Below, piece after piece: positions 35,385-44,332 of a stretch of 64,000 bases of DNA (position 1 is its first letter; every line of letters begins with the position of its first letter). The DNA is taken from assembly GCA_016719785.1 (NCBI GenBank), contig JADJYJ010000001.1, positions 434,001-498,000 on the forward strand, written 5' to 3'. A program made the translations under genes and the position numbers. The notes below the pieces were generated by a model. That model did not search any database. It was not told where the DNA came from and saw only the letters and a program-made list of their open reading frames with translations. Source of the DNA: Candidatus Amarolinea dominans (lineage in GTDB: Bacteria; Chloroflexota; Anaerolineae; SSC4; Amarolineaceae).

Positions 35385-36637
35385 TCTCTGACCTCCGCTC
35401 TCCGCCCCAACAGCCATCCCCACAGCGCATACGCTCCGTACACCCGCGGATAGGCCAGCAAGGCCCACCAGCCGGCGCTGAGCTGTGGTGATTGATAAGG
35501 CCAGGGGGCGCTGAGCAGCAGGGCGGCCAGCGCCAAGAGCGCCCACTGTGACCAGGGTAAGCGCGCCGTCCACGCCCACCAGGCAGCGATGAGCAGCGCG
35601 GGCAGGATCAGCGTGTAATGATAGCCTTCGCCCAGCGGTGCGTTCGCGATCGCCAGGGATAGCAGCAGCGCCAGGCTCAGCACGCGCCCGGCGTGGTCAG
35701 TCCCCAGCATCCGTTGCCCCCGTGCGGTGATTACCAACGTGGTCATCTGCACCGTCAGTGTGAGCGCCGTGGCCAGCGCAGGCAGATGAGCCACCGGCGC
35801 CGGGCTGAAGGGCGGCGCGGCGACGAACAGATGGCCGAACAGACTGGTGATGGTCTGATAGCCGGTGGCGTAGCGATCGGGCATCGTGAAGAGCAAGGGC
35901 ATCTGATTTAGATAAGCACGCCAGGGCGCAAGGCCGAGATAGAACAGGCTGAGCAATGCCACGGCCGCGGCCGTGATCCCTCCCCATAACAGAATTTGCC
36001 AGCGGCGCGCCAGCGCCAGCAGCGGCCACAGCCAGATCACGGCCGTCTTGAAAATCAACAGCAGGCCCAACATCACGCCGCCCAGCGCGTAGGCGCGTGG
36101 CCGCGCCGGCCCGGTTGCCAGCGCCCACAGCGCCAGGCACAGCCAAACCAGCAGCCAGAGGTACATCTGTCCCTGGCGTAAATTCTCATACACGGGGCGA
36201 TACAACAGGCACAGAGGGGCAATCCACAGGCCTGCCCGCGCCGGCCAGCGCACGGCCCGCGCCAGCAGCATGAGGCTGACGACCAGGAAGCCCAGGTTGA
36301 GCAGCAGCCAGACCAGTCGAGCCGTGGGATAGGGCAGCCAGACCAACGGCGCCAGCAGCAGGCTGCCCGGCGGCGGCTGGTTCTTGAATACTTCGCGCAC
36401 GCCGGGCGCGGTCAACAGAACCACTTGCGGTCCGTACCAGGCTTCGTCATAGGCCAACGCCAACTGCTCTGGCGTGTAGACCGCGATGTGACCGATGGTG
36501 TAGTACCCGGCAAAGCCGTCGGTATGCAATCGCGCCAGCGGCCGCACAACGGTCAGCGCAAAGAACAGCAGCGCCAGCAGAGCCAGACCTGTGGCAAGGT
36601 GTGTTAGCCAGCGATCATTCCGTTGATCGAGCATCAC
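35180..36637 (-). CDS. GT87/DUF2029-like membrane glycosyltransferase
   Basis: 485 residues, about ten membrane spans up to residue 400. The fold looks like polyprenyl-phosphate-mannose-type GT-C enzymes: outside loop FAGYYTIGHIAVYTPEQLAL, YENLRQGQMYLWLLVWL and the loop YATGYQTITSLFGHLF. It probably moves a sugar from a lipid carrier outside the membrane. After GRRAEVRDQ the frame crosses the 35324-35360 palindrome and then reads antisense to the ATP-grasp gene to a stop at 35180, so the last 75 or so residues are unlikely to be native. It is the last gene of a four-gene glycosyltransferase operon and overlaps the previous one by 23 bases. Confidence 0.78.
   Translation of the reverse strand: MMLDQRNDRWLTHLATGLALLALLFFALTVVRPLARLHTDGFAGYYTIGHIAVYTPEQLALAYDEAWYGPQVVLLTAPGVREVFKNQPPPGSLLLAPLVWLPYPTARLVWLLLNLGFLVVSLMLLARAVRWPARAGLWIAPLCLLYRPVYENLRQGQMYLWLLVWLCLALWALATGPARPRAYALGGVMLGLLLIFKTAVIWLWPLLALARRWQILLWGGITAAAVALLSLFYLGLAPWRAYLNQMPLLFTMPDRYATGYQTITSLFGHLFVAAPPFSPAPVAHLPALATALTLTVQMTTLVITARGQRMLGTDHAGRVLSLALLLSLAIANAPLGEGYHYTLILPALLIAAWWAWTARLPWSQWALLALAALLLSAPWPYQSPQLSAGWWALLAYPRVYGAYALWGWLLGRRAEVRDQVNSRPLPPFSSPLCGEEKGSGVEARPRITGSITNSGAADPSPALTLSSELVLRRTPPPAMSAQPQT
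35324..35360. repeat. Perfect 15-bp palindromic repeat (REP-like) at convergent gene ends
   Basis: CCCCTTCTCCTCTCC (35324-35338), loop GCACAAT, GGAGAGGAGAAGGGG (35346-35360). It is translated by both convergent genes. It may act as a two-way terminator, although no T-run follows. Confidence 0.7.
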
Positions 36638-38711
36638 GCGGCCCTCTCAAGAGATCCGGGCGGTTGGGAAACGGGTTGGACGAATCAACCAGGGGCAGGG
36701 CCAGCCATAGAACCACCAGCGGTGTCACATGCGTCAGTAGGCGATCAATCGAATTGCTGACGTGCTGCCAGTAGGGCTGATAGTCCGAAAAGACAAACCC
36801 CAGGCTGACCAGGGCGATGTAGATGGCCGGCATGAGCAGCCAGAGATCAGGCCAGGCCAGCCGGCGCGCCGCGCCCGGCGCTTGTCCACGCGGCCAGATG
36901 ACCCGCGCCAGCACCAGCAGCGCCGCCAGCGGCCACGCGTAGCTCCCGCGCGCGCCGGCCAGCGCGGCCCCTACCTGGCGCAGGATGGTGGGCAGGCGAT
37001 GGGCGTTGGTCTGCCAGGCGGCCCAGGTCACTGGGACAAAGGCGTCGTTCAGCACGGGGTGGGCGCGCAGGAAAAGTTGCCAGGGCACATTGATAACCAA
37101 CGCCGCCGCCAACAACGCGCCGACAGCCGGCCAGATCGGTCGTTGCTGTGCCTGCGCCCAACGCCCGTACAGACTCAGCAGTAACAGAACTGCAACCGAC
37201 GCCAGCCACAGCAGCAATCCCTCGTTTTTTGTCCACGGCAGCAGGCCTGCGGCCAGCGCTGCAATCCAAAGCGCGCCGGCCGCCTCGCCTTGCAGCCAGG
37301 CCACCAGGTAGAGGCCGGCCACGGTGGCGAAGAGCGCCAGCGGCACATCGCTGAGCACCGCGCCGGTCCAGGTTGCCAGGTTGGGCAGCAGGGCGATGGC
37401 CGTCACAGTCGCCAGGACGATCAGGCGTGGGGCGCTCCGTCGTTGCAAGGCCGCGGCACAGAGGCCGAGCAGGGCGAGATAGTGAAGAACCGATAGCACG
37501 CCCACCAGGCGGTCATCGGCCGCGCCCAGCCAGCCGTAGAGCCAGGCCTGGCTCAGCGGCGCCAGCAGCGGATAGCCGAGCAGAGTGACGGCGCGGGAGG
37601 GGTCCGCATAGACCGCGGCCGAGACATGACCATCCAGAAAGATGATGCGTGACTTCATACCCCAGGTCACCCAACTATCCCAGATGCGCAGGGGCGCGCC
37701 GCAGGCCGCCAACACCAGCGCCGCGATTTGGAAAACCAGGAGAGCCGACAAAAAGATAGCGATGACGTGAGTCCAACGCCCGCGCGGCGGAGGGCTGTAG
37801 AGGCGCACGGCGGCTGGCCTGGCGCGCCTGGCAATCCATGCCCAGGCGCGCCAGGCCAGGATGGCAACGGCGGCCAGCGTCAGCCACTGAATTTGTCCGG
37901 CAAGGGTCACGCTCAGGCGGTCGAGCGACCACATACCGAACGAGACCGCGCCCACGCCCAGCGCCCAGGCCAGGGACAGCATCTCCAGGTCGCTGGCGCG
38001 ATAGCCCAGCCAGGCTGCGGGCTGCAAGGCGCCTAATCCGAGCAACCAGATGACGGCCAGGGCCAGCGGCAGCGCGGCCAGGGAGGGGCTGCGCTGCGTC
38101 GGGCTGGCAGGCCGGCCTAGTGGATTTGGCGGGCCGGTGTCCACGCTGAGCAGATAACCTTGATCCCAGGAAGCCAGTTTATGGCCCCAGGGCAGATCGA
38201 GGGCCGGGCTGTCCATCGGTTGAAAAACCAGGATGTGCGTGGCCTGGCGATCGCGGGCGACGGCTTGCACGGCCGGCGCGGTCAGCGGCGCTGAGATCCA
38301 CCAGCGCGATTCCCAGGCGCCGTCCGCGGGCGCGGGCGTCAGCCACCAGACGCTGCGCGGCGCCAGGAAGTAGAGCGCACGGTGAAACAACGTGTATTCG
38401 AGGCGACGGGCATCGCGGCCGGGGGTGACGAGTAAAACACGCGCACTGGGCGGAAGCAAAGCATCAGTCTCACGCAGCAGGTCGTAGGGTGCGTCGCCGA
38501 GCAAGGCGCGATACTGGGCGTCCGGCTGGTTCCACAAGCGCAACAGAGGAAGAACAGGGCGCACCAGCAGCTCGAATTGAGCCGGCTGCTGCAACAGGCC
38601 GCTGAGCAGGACGATCGTCAACGCCAGGCCAGACCAGGCCGCAAGCGGCATCGCCTGGATGCGCGCCAGCAAGCGCACGGTCGTCGGCCTTACTTGAATC
38701 TGCGGCTTCAT
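36615..38711 (-). CDS. Large polytopic membrane protein, GT-C glycosyltransferase-like
   Basis: 698 residues. One N-terminal span is followed by a soluble segment of about 150 residues (DALLPPSARVLLVTPGRDA), then at least ten spans. The loop IWDSWVTWGMKSRIIFLDG after the first spans resembles GT-C enzymes, which carry acidic residues there. WLLPWTKNEG-like and DYQPYWQHVSNSIDRLLTHV segments are typical of membrane sugar transferases. Donor and acceptor are unknown. Its start shares ATGA with the stop of the gene before it, and its end overlaps the next gene by 23 bases, so all four genes are co-translated. Confidence 0.68.
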   Translation of the reverse strand: MKPQIQVRPTTVRLLARIQAMPLAAWSGLALTIVLLSGLLQQPAQFELLVRPVLPLLRLWNQPDAQYRALLGDAPYDLLRETDALLPPSARVLLVTPGRDARRLEYTLFHRALYFLAPRSVWWLTPAPADGAWESRWWISAPLTAPAVQAVARDRQATHILVFQPMDSPALDLPWGHKLASWDQGYLLSVDTGPPNPLGRPASPTQRSPSLAALPLALAVIWLLGLGALQPAAWLGYRASDLEMLSLAWALGVGAVSFGMWSLDRLSVTLAGQIQWLTLAAVAILAWRAWAWIARRARPAAVRLYSPPPRGRWTHVIAIFLSALLVFQIAALVLAACGAPLRIWDSWVTWGMKSRIIFLDGHVSAAVYADPSRAVTLLGYPLLAPLSQAWLYGWLGAADDRLVGVLSVLHYLALLGLCAAALQRRSAPRLIVLATVTAIALLPNLATWTGAVLSDVPLALFATVAGLYLVAWLQGEAAGALWIAALAAGLLPWTKNEGLLLWLASVAVLLLLSLYGRWAQAQQRPIWPAVGALLAAALVINVPWQLFLRAHPVLNDAFVPVTWAAWQTNAHRLPTILRQVGAALAGARGSYAWPLAALLVLARVIWPRGQAPGAARRLAWPDLWLLMPAIYIALVSLGFVFSDYQPYWQHVSNSIDRLLTHVTPLVVLWLALPLVDSSNPFPNRPDLLRGPRDARSTE

Positions 38712-40312
38712 GGCTGCACCCAGTAGATGTCGAGCGCGCCGTAAGTCGCATCCGCGATGGACGCGACGCGACGGCCGTGATGCTGCGCCAACCAGGCGTT
38801 CAACTCAACCTCTTGTTCAGGATGGTGCGCGAAATAGTCACGCAGATGCGCGTCGAGCAGGATGACCGTCGGCGCCGCCCGGCTGAGCGCCGCGCCAAAC
38901 GTCAGCGGCGGCGAGGTGTAGACCGGATCGGCCCACAAGATGGGCACGGCAAACGAATGGTAATCGTAGTCCTCCAGGCCCAACCAATAGTTGTGCAAGC
39001 CCAGGACACGGCCCCCGGACGGGAGCCATTGGCGCACCTGTTGGATGAAGGCCGGGTAGGGCGTGGTCTGAGCCGCGGCCGTTTCCAGCGCGGCCAGCCG
39101 CGTGACCCCTTCGACGCCAACAGCGAGCAGGAGCGCGACCAGGAGCCAACGCGTGGCGCGCAGGCCAAGGCGAGCCGTTGCCAGCCTGTCCCACAAGGCC
39201 ACACTGCCCCAGGCCAGCGTCAGGCACCAGACCGGCGTGAAGAGCACCAGGTAGTTGGGCAGCTTGAGGAAGATCAACAGCGCCATCAGCGCGGGCAAGA
39301 GCACCGTGGGCAGCAGAAGCGCGCGCGCGGCGAAGTCATGCCGGCGCCAGGAACGCCGCATCAGGGCCAGGGCGGCCGCCGGTAGACCGAGCAGGTGCAG
39401 CCAGGCGCCGATGCGCGCCAGGCGAGGCAGGAGATCATCCGGCAACCAGAGAGCGTAGCGCAGCGGCTCCTGGCGCAGATTGTTCAGGTACCAGCGCCAG
39501 TCGAGCAGTCGGAAGCGTTCGCCGTAGAAACTGGTTTGTGCGCGCCAGGCGGGGAGATCGGCCAAGACGTAGGGCAGGTAGAGCAGCCAGGGAATGAGAA
39601 AGCCGGCCAGCAGCCAGATTGCGCGCCTCAGCCGGCCGGGTGACGGCGTCCAGAGGGTCAAGATCAAGAGCACCGGCAGCCAGAAGGCGCCGTAGAGATG
39701 GCCCAGGCTGGCGAGGGCGGTCAGCAGGCCGGCCAGCAGATAACCGAAGACCGCGCCGCGCTTTGATCCTGTAGGCCGGGCTGTGGTGCGCCAGAAGACG
39801 TACCAGGCGGCCAGGCCAAAAACCGGCACCGTCATGTCGTAGCGAGCGATGCGCGCCGTATCCAGGAGCGGAATGCCAGTGAGGCGAAATGGGCCGGCGC
39901 TATTCAGCCGCAGGAGCAGAAGCAAGATCAGCGCCAGCAGCCCCACGCGCCGATCGCGAAAGAGGGCTTGCGCCAGGGTCGCGGTGAGCGCCAGCGTCAG
40001 CAGGCCCAGGGCCACCGGTTCCAGGCGGGTTTGCAGCAGGCCAATGCCGGCCATGCGGTAGATGACGGCCAGCAGCAGGGGGTGCAGCGGCAGGTAGCCG
40101 TAGTAATGCCGATCCATGTCATAGAGACCGGCAAACAGGTCGCTGCCAAAAATACCGGTCGTCGCCAGCTTCCAGCCGGTGGAGGCCTGCCAGGGCTCGT
40201 CCTCGTAGACCGGCGGCGCCACAGTCAGATGGCGCAGTGAAATCAGCCAGAAGGCGAGCAGGAGAACGACCAGGATGGCCCGTCTCGTCCCTGGCGAGAT
40301 GGCCGTGGTCAT
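38708..40312 (-). CDS. GT39/ArnT-like membrane glycosyltransferase
   Basis: 534 residues, about eleven spans. The first outside loop has VYEDEPWQASTGWKLATTG, with the acidic Asp-Glu pair used by PMT/ArnT-type GT-C enzymes, and DRHYYGYLPLHPLLLAVIYR follows. A soluble C-terminal domain of about 130 residues ends DIYWVQP. It probably transfers a sugar from a polyprenyl phosphate. It overlaps the upstream GT4 gene (40309-40312) and the downstream gene (38708-38711) by four bases each. Confidence 0.8.
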   Translation of the reverse strand: MTTAISPGTRRAILVVLLLAFWLISLRHLTVAPPVYEDEPWQASTGWKLATTGIFGSDLFAGLYDMDRHYYGYLPLHPLLLAVIYRMAGIGLLQTRLEPVALGLLTLALTATLAQALFRDRRVGLLALILLLLLRLNSAGPFRLTGIPLLDTARIARYDMTVPVFGLAAWYVFWRTTARPTGSKRGAVFGYLLAGLLTALASLGHLYGAFWLPVLLILTLWTPSPGRLRRAIWLLAGFLIPWLLYLPYVLADLPAWRAQTSFYGERFRLLDWRWYLNNLRQEPLRYALWLPDDLLPRLARIGAWLHLLGLPAAALALMRRSWRRHDFAARALLLPTVLLPALMALLIFLKLPNYLVLFTPVWCLTLAWGSVALWDRLATARLGLRATRWLLVALLLAVGVEGVTRLAALETAAAQTTPYPAFIQQVRQWLPSGGRVLGLHNYWLGLEDYDYHSFAVPILWADPVYTSPPLTFGAALSRAAPTVILLDAHLRDYFAHHPEQEVELNAWLAQHHGRRVASIADATYGALDIYWVQP

Positions 40313-41466
40313 CTCGCCCCGTCGGGTTGGCGGCCTGCCCGGCGCCGGCGCAGCGATTGGTAAATGTTCAAGGCCTGGCGTCCCACCGCGGGAATGCTCA
40401 AATGGGCGTCAAAGAAGTCAGTCACGGCCGCCCGCGGAGGCTCCAGGGGGCGCTGCGCACACGAAACCAACGCCGCGGCCAGGGCGCGGCTGTCGTCAGG
40501 CGGCCAAAGCGCGCCCAACGCGCCGTTGTTGGTCAGCACACGGAATGAAGGAATGTCGGTGACGATGGGCACGACGCCGCAGGCCAGGGCGTCCAACAGC
40601 GCGTACCCCGTGCTCTCATGATGACTGCCCTGCACGAAAAAATCGGCGCTGTTGTAGTAAGGCTCGATGTCCGCGCGCGGCAGGTTGCCCAGAAGTTCGA
40701 CGGTTTCTCGCAGGGCCGGGCGTTGGGCGATGCGCGCCCGCACCGCCGGCAGCAGGTCGGCGAAACGAAAGGCCATGTAGAGCCGCGCCGTGGGCAAATG
40801 GGCCAACGCCAGCTCGAAACCATCCAGGATGGTCAGCGGGTCTTTGTTGGCGTCCAGGTTGCCGGCCCAGAACAGCACGGGATCGCCGGTCAGGCCGGTG
40901 ATGGCACGCGCCTCTGCTCGCGGCCGCGTGCGAAAATCGCTCGTGCCTTCCATGATCTCGAAAACGGGTTGGGTAGGGTGGATGATGCCGGCCGCCTGCC
41001 AGGGTTGGGCCAGGGCCAGGGCTGTGAAGAGGAATCCGTCGCACGACCGCAGCGCCAGGCGCTGCGCCGCGCCGCGGGGACCTGTCCACGGGCGCTCGGC
41101 ATGGTGCTGAACGACCAATGGGCAGGTGCGCGGTAAGCGTTGGCGCAAGGCCCAGGTTTGCAGGGGAAACAACAGGCCGTTGACATGAACGACGTCGGGG
41201 CGCGCCTGCGTCACTGCACCGTGTAAGCGCCGCGGGATCTGCCAGGCGCGGGGATGAGGGCCAAGCCCATCGTTGACGAAGAGGTAAGTGACACCCCGGC
41301 GGTGGCGCTGCGCGTCCAGGGCGGTGGCCTGCACCACCGTGACCTGCGCGCCGGCCAGCGCCAGCCCGTCCGCCCAACTGACCAGGCTGAAGTAGCGATC
41401 GAGCAGCTCGTCCGGATTCTGCAAATCAGGCGCGCAGGCGTAGTTGACGATAACCAGGTGCGTCAC
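40309..41466 (-). CDS. GT4-family glycosyltransferase
   Basis: 385 residues, GT-B fold, cytoplasmic. The N-terminal domain has RPDVVHVNGLLFPLQTWALR. The donor-binding domain has LFWAGNLDANKDPLTILDGF and the E-x7-E type motif in HHESTGYALLDALACGVVPI. Start codon is GTG. It is the first gene of the four-gene operon that continues into three GT-C membrane proteins, so it probably adds an inner sugar on the cytoplasmic side before export. The donor is unknown. Confidence 0.88.
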   Translation of the reverse strand: MTHLVIVNYACAPDLQNPDELLDRYFSLVSWADGLALAGAQVTVVQATALDAQRHRRGVTYLFVNDGLGPHPRAWQIPRRLHGAVTQARPDVVHVNGLLFPLQTWALRQRLPRTCPLVVQHHAERPWTGPRGAAQRLALRSCDGFLFTALALAQPWQAAGIIHPTQPVFEIMEGTSDFRTRPRAEARAITGLTGDPVLFWAGNLDANKDPLTILDGFELALAHLPTARLYMAFRFADLLPAVRARIAQRPALRETVELLGNLPRADIEPYYNSADFFVQGSHHESTGYALLDALACGVVPIVTDIPSFRVLTNNGALGALWPPDDSRALAAALVSCAQRPLEPPRAAVTDFFDAHLSIPAVGRQALNIYQSLRRRRAGRQPDGAR

Positions 41467-41485
41467 AACTGCAGGCCAGGAATGC

Positions 41486-41797
41486 TCACGATTCCGAGAG
41501 TCGCTTCTCAGGCCGGTACAGGTTCTGCCATTCGATCAGATTTTTCGCCGTCCTCAGGCCTTGCTGCAATGCACGCAAAACATCCACATCTTCGATCTTG
41601 TAGACTTCTGGCAAAACACTCACAGCCTCGAAGCCGAACTTCAACTCCAGGCCTAACGCAATGCCTGTCAACAAGCCCTGGCGGAGGCCGATCTCTTCGC
41701 CCTGCTGAATGCCTTCCAGCCTGCCAGTCTCATAGCCGCGCTTCATGCCAATACGTTCGATACTGGTAATGTAGGTCATATGCTGTGCTTCGTCCAT
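41486..41797 (-). pseudogene. C-terminal remnant of an Rpn/PD-(D/E)XK nuclease-transposase family protein
   Basis: 103 codons: MTYITSIERIGMKRGYETGR, a Glu/Gly/Gln-rich coil (LEGIQQGEEIGLRQGLLTGI), ELKFGFEAVSVLPEVYKIED and LRTAKNLIEWQ. This is the usual C-terminal tail of Rpn-type recombination-promoting nucleases; the N-terminal nuclease domain (about 200 residues) is absent. It may be a decayed fragment or, less likely, a small functional protein. It sits between the GT operon and a radical SAM gene, a mark of past mobile activity. Confidence 0.65.
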
Positions 41798-41883
41798 CGG
41801 CGCCTCGCTGAATCTATTTGGTGGTATGCACCCCTATTTTACGTCAAATGCGCACGCTGTCAAGGTCAGATTTCGAGAGGCAG

Positions 41884-43386
41884 CTAGAATCCCGATGTCT
41901 CCGGGCGCTGATAGCGGATGCGCCTTTGCACGGCCTCCAGTTCGAAGGGCCAGCGGTAGACGCGCAGGCTGTAGCGCCAACCGCTCAGGGCCTTGAGAAC
42001 CGGACGCCAAAGGGGGCTGCGCAAACGACGGTCGGTAGTCGTCGGGTAATAGGCGTTGAGCACGGTCTCGAAGTTACGCATCAGCTCGCGATCGTTGTGC
42101 TTGAACCACGGCGTGTCTGCGCTGCGGCGCAGTTGCACGCGCACCCATTTGGGGTCCGCCCACTCGTCCAGGGTCTGCGGAAAAGCAAAGCCAGACTGCT
42201 CGGCCGCCAGCCACATCTCGCCCGCCAACGGCACGGGGTCGTAGCGGTACATGATGATCTCCACGGCCGGATTGATCTCTTTGATCTTGCGAATGAACTC
42301 GATGCCACGCTCGATATCCTTGTGCGGATCGGGCGGATTGCCCAGGATGAAGCTGAACTCCGGCACGATGTCGTACTTGGCTGCGCGTGCAGCCAGGGCC
42401 AGCGTCTTGTCCGCGGTCAGCGTGCCGCCCTTGTTCATCTTCTTGAGCGTCTCATCGTCGGCGCTCTCCGCGCCCATGAAGACCATCTTCAGACCGCTGT
42501 CGCGCAACAACCGCCAGGTGCGGTCGCTAAATTTGAGCATGGTATCAATGCGCCCTTCGCCCCACCAGGCCAGGAGCAAATCACGACGCAGCAGGTTCTC
42601 AGCGTACGCGGCGGTCCGGCTCTCGCTGGTGAAGAAGTTGTTGTCATGAAACTCCAGGGCGTTGATGTGCCATTTGTCCATAAAATACTGCGTCAACTCG
42701 CCCAGGCGCTCGGCGCTTTCTGGCAGCCACTTGCCTTCGGCCATGTTGACCACCGCGCAGAAGTTGCAGAAGAACGGGCAGCCAAAACTGCTGTGATGGC
42801 TCAGGGTGCGCGTGCCCAGGTGCGTGCGGTTGACGTAGCGCTCCACCGGAACCTTGTGGTAGGGATACCAGGGCAAGTCGTTCGGGTGATGGGGCGGCCG
42901 CGGGGGGGTATGAATCACCTGACCGTCGCGGGCAAAGGCCAGCCCGGCCACGGTGGTTGGATCGCCGCCCTGCTCCAGGGTGTCCAGCAGGGCCGGCAGC
43001 GTATCTTCGCCCGCGCTGAGCACCACGTAATCAATGGCCGGATCGTTGGCGCAGGTGTTCGGATGATTGGTGGGAAAATAGCCGCCCACAATGATGGTCA
43101 GGTCCGGACAGGCCGTCTTGATGCGCTTGATGTCCGGCACCGCCTGCTGCAGTTGCGGGCCGGGCATGATGGTCACGCCCAGGTAACGGATGCCCTCGCG
43201 GCGCACGCGTTCGATGATCTCGCCCGCGCGATCTCGTTCCTGGTCGAGATTGCCATCCACGATCTCATACGGATAGCGCCCTTCCAACAGGGTGCCCAGT
43301 TGCAGCAGGGAATGAGGCAGGCGATGATAGCCCGGCTTGGCGACTTTCGGGTTATACAGTAGGATCAGCGGTGTTTCAGATGTCAT
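41884..43386 (-). CDS. B12-binding-domain radical SAM protein A
   Basis: 500 residues. An N-terminal cobalamin-binding-like Rossmann domain (LILLYNPKVAKPGYHRLPHS, IIVGGYFPTNHP) is followed by a radical SAM barrel with cluster motif SSFGCPFFCNFCAVV (CxxxCxxC) and GAESADDETLKKMNKG. A C-terminal helical domain ends the protein. The domain order is that of class B cobalamin-dependent radical SAM enzymes, often methyltransferases or ring-forming enzymes. GGGAGTAACACGAG precedes the ATG. It is one of four such proteins in this island; the substrate is unknown. Confidence 0.9.
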   Translation of the reverse strand: MTSETPLILLYNPKVAKPGYHRLPHSLLQLGTLLEGRYPYEIVDGNLDQERDRAGEIIERVRREGIRYLGVTIMPGPQLQQAVPDIKRIKTACPDLTIIVGGYFPTNHPNTCANDPAIDYVVLSAGEDTLPALLDTLEQGGDPTTVAGLAFARDGQVIHTPPRPPHHPNDLPWYPYHKVPVERYVNRTHLGTRTLSHHSSFGCPFFCNFCAVVNMAEGKWLPESAERLGELTQYFMDKWHINALEFHDNNFFTSESRTAAYAENLLRRDLLLAWWGEGRIDTMLKFSDRTWRLLRDSGLKMVFMGAESADDETLKKMNKGGTLTADKTLALAARAAKYDIVPEFSFILGNPPDPHKDIERGIEFIRKIKEINPAVEIIMYRYDPVPLAGEMWLAAEQSGFAFPQTLDEWADPKWVRVQLRRSADTPWFKHNDRELMRNFETVLNAYYPTTTDRRLRSPLWRPVLKALSGWRYSLRVYRWPFELEAVQRRIRYQRPETSGF

Positions 43387-43432
43387 CTCGTGTTACTCCC
43401 AACGGAGGTGAATGGGCACAAAGCCCCTCTCA

Positions 43433-44323
43433 TCAATCGCGGCTCAGCGTATGACGTGTACGCCGGCCCCACAGATACGCCAGACCGTCAGTCCACGGGC
43501 CGGCGCGCAGGCTGCGAAAAACGATCGGCCAGGTAGATGGTGCGCCGGCATGCAGTCGTTGATACCTGGCCGCGGTCATTTCCCAAAACGCCTCGGCCTC
43601 GCCAGGCAGGCCGCAGGCGACGGCGGTGTAGCGCCGCATGCGCTGCGTGCGCGCCGTACTGTAAACCTGCGACGCGTGCGCGGCGATGGCGGCCCGGTGT
43701 TGCTCCCCAACGCTTGCGGTGCTGCTTACCAGGTTCGTCAGCGCCGAACCGAGGGGAACCTGCAGGGCCATGACGCGCACCCGCGGCGTTCCCGGCCACT
43801 GCGCCAGCGCCACAGCCAGCGCATGCGCCACCTTCCAGTGTTCGGGATGAAAATCCACCCGCGACGGCGCGTAGATCACGTCTGGCTGGCCGGTTTCAAG
43901 CTCTGCCAACAGGCGCGGCGCCAGGTCCTCGATCTCCCACTCCCACTCTGGCAGGCCCAGCCAATGCCAGACCGTGACGCCCAAAACCGCCGCGGCCTGC
44001 GCCGCCTCGGCCCGGCGCCGAGCGGCCATCTCGTCAGGCGACAGGCCCAGGCTGCGAGAGCGGCGGCCATCGGTGACAACCACGATCGTCACCGCGTCGC
44101 CGGCCGCCCGATGACGCAGCAGCGCGCCGCCGCAGCCGCACGCTTCATCATCAGGATGGGGCGCGAGGGCCAGCACGCGTTGGCCGCCCGGCGTTGACCA
44201 TGGCTTTACCCGCGGGCCAACCGCCCTGGTCGCTCGCCTGACCGCGCCGGCCAGCCAGAATGCCAGCCACCATCCCTGTTCGGCGATAACCGCCGCCCGG
44301 CGCTTGAACCAACGCAAAACCAT
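43433..44323 (-). CDS. PIG-L family deacetylase
   Basis: 296 residues. Zinc site VLALAPHPDDEACGCGGALL (His and Asp ligands, catalytic Asp) with the third ligand in VDFHPEHWKVAHALA. The family removes N-acetyl groups from GlcNAc-linked lipids, mycothiol or bacillithiol precursors and similar compounds. About 50 residues before the core are basic and hydrophobic, so it may associate with the membrane. It lies nine bases after the GNAT gene, inside the glycan island, and fits the idea of an amino-sugar-containing product. Confidence 0.9.
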   Translation of the reverse strand: MVLRWFKRRAAVIAEQGWWLAFWLAGAVRRATRAVGPRVKPWSTPGGQRVLALAPHPDDEACGCGGALLRHRAAGDAVTIVVVTDGRRSRSLGLSPDEMAARRRAEAAQAAAVLGVTVWHWLGLPEWEWEIEDLAPRLLAELETGQPDVIYAPSRVDFHPEHWKVAHALAVALAQWPGTPRVRVMALQVPLGSALTNLVSSTASVGEQHRAAIAAHASQVYSTARTQRMRRYTAVACGLPGEAEAFWEMTAARYQRLHAGAPSTWPIVFRSLRAGPWTDGLAYLWGRRTRHTLSRD

Positions 44324-44332
44324 TCTGCATCA

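Noticed and set aside
41818..43362. 514-codon open frame on the plus strand
   Set aside because: Antisense shadow of a radical SAM gene whose cluster motif is intact.
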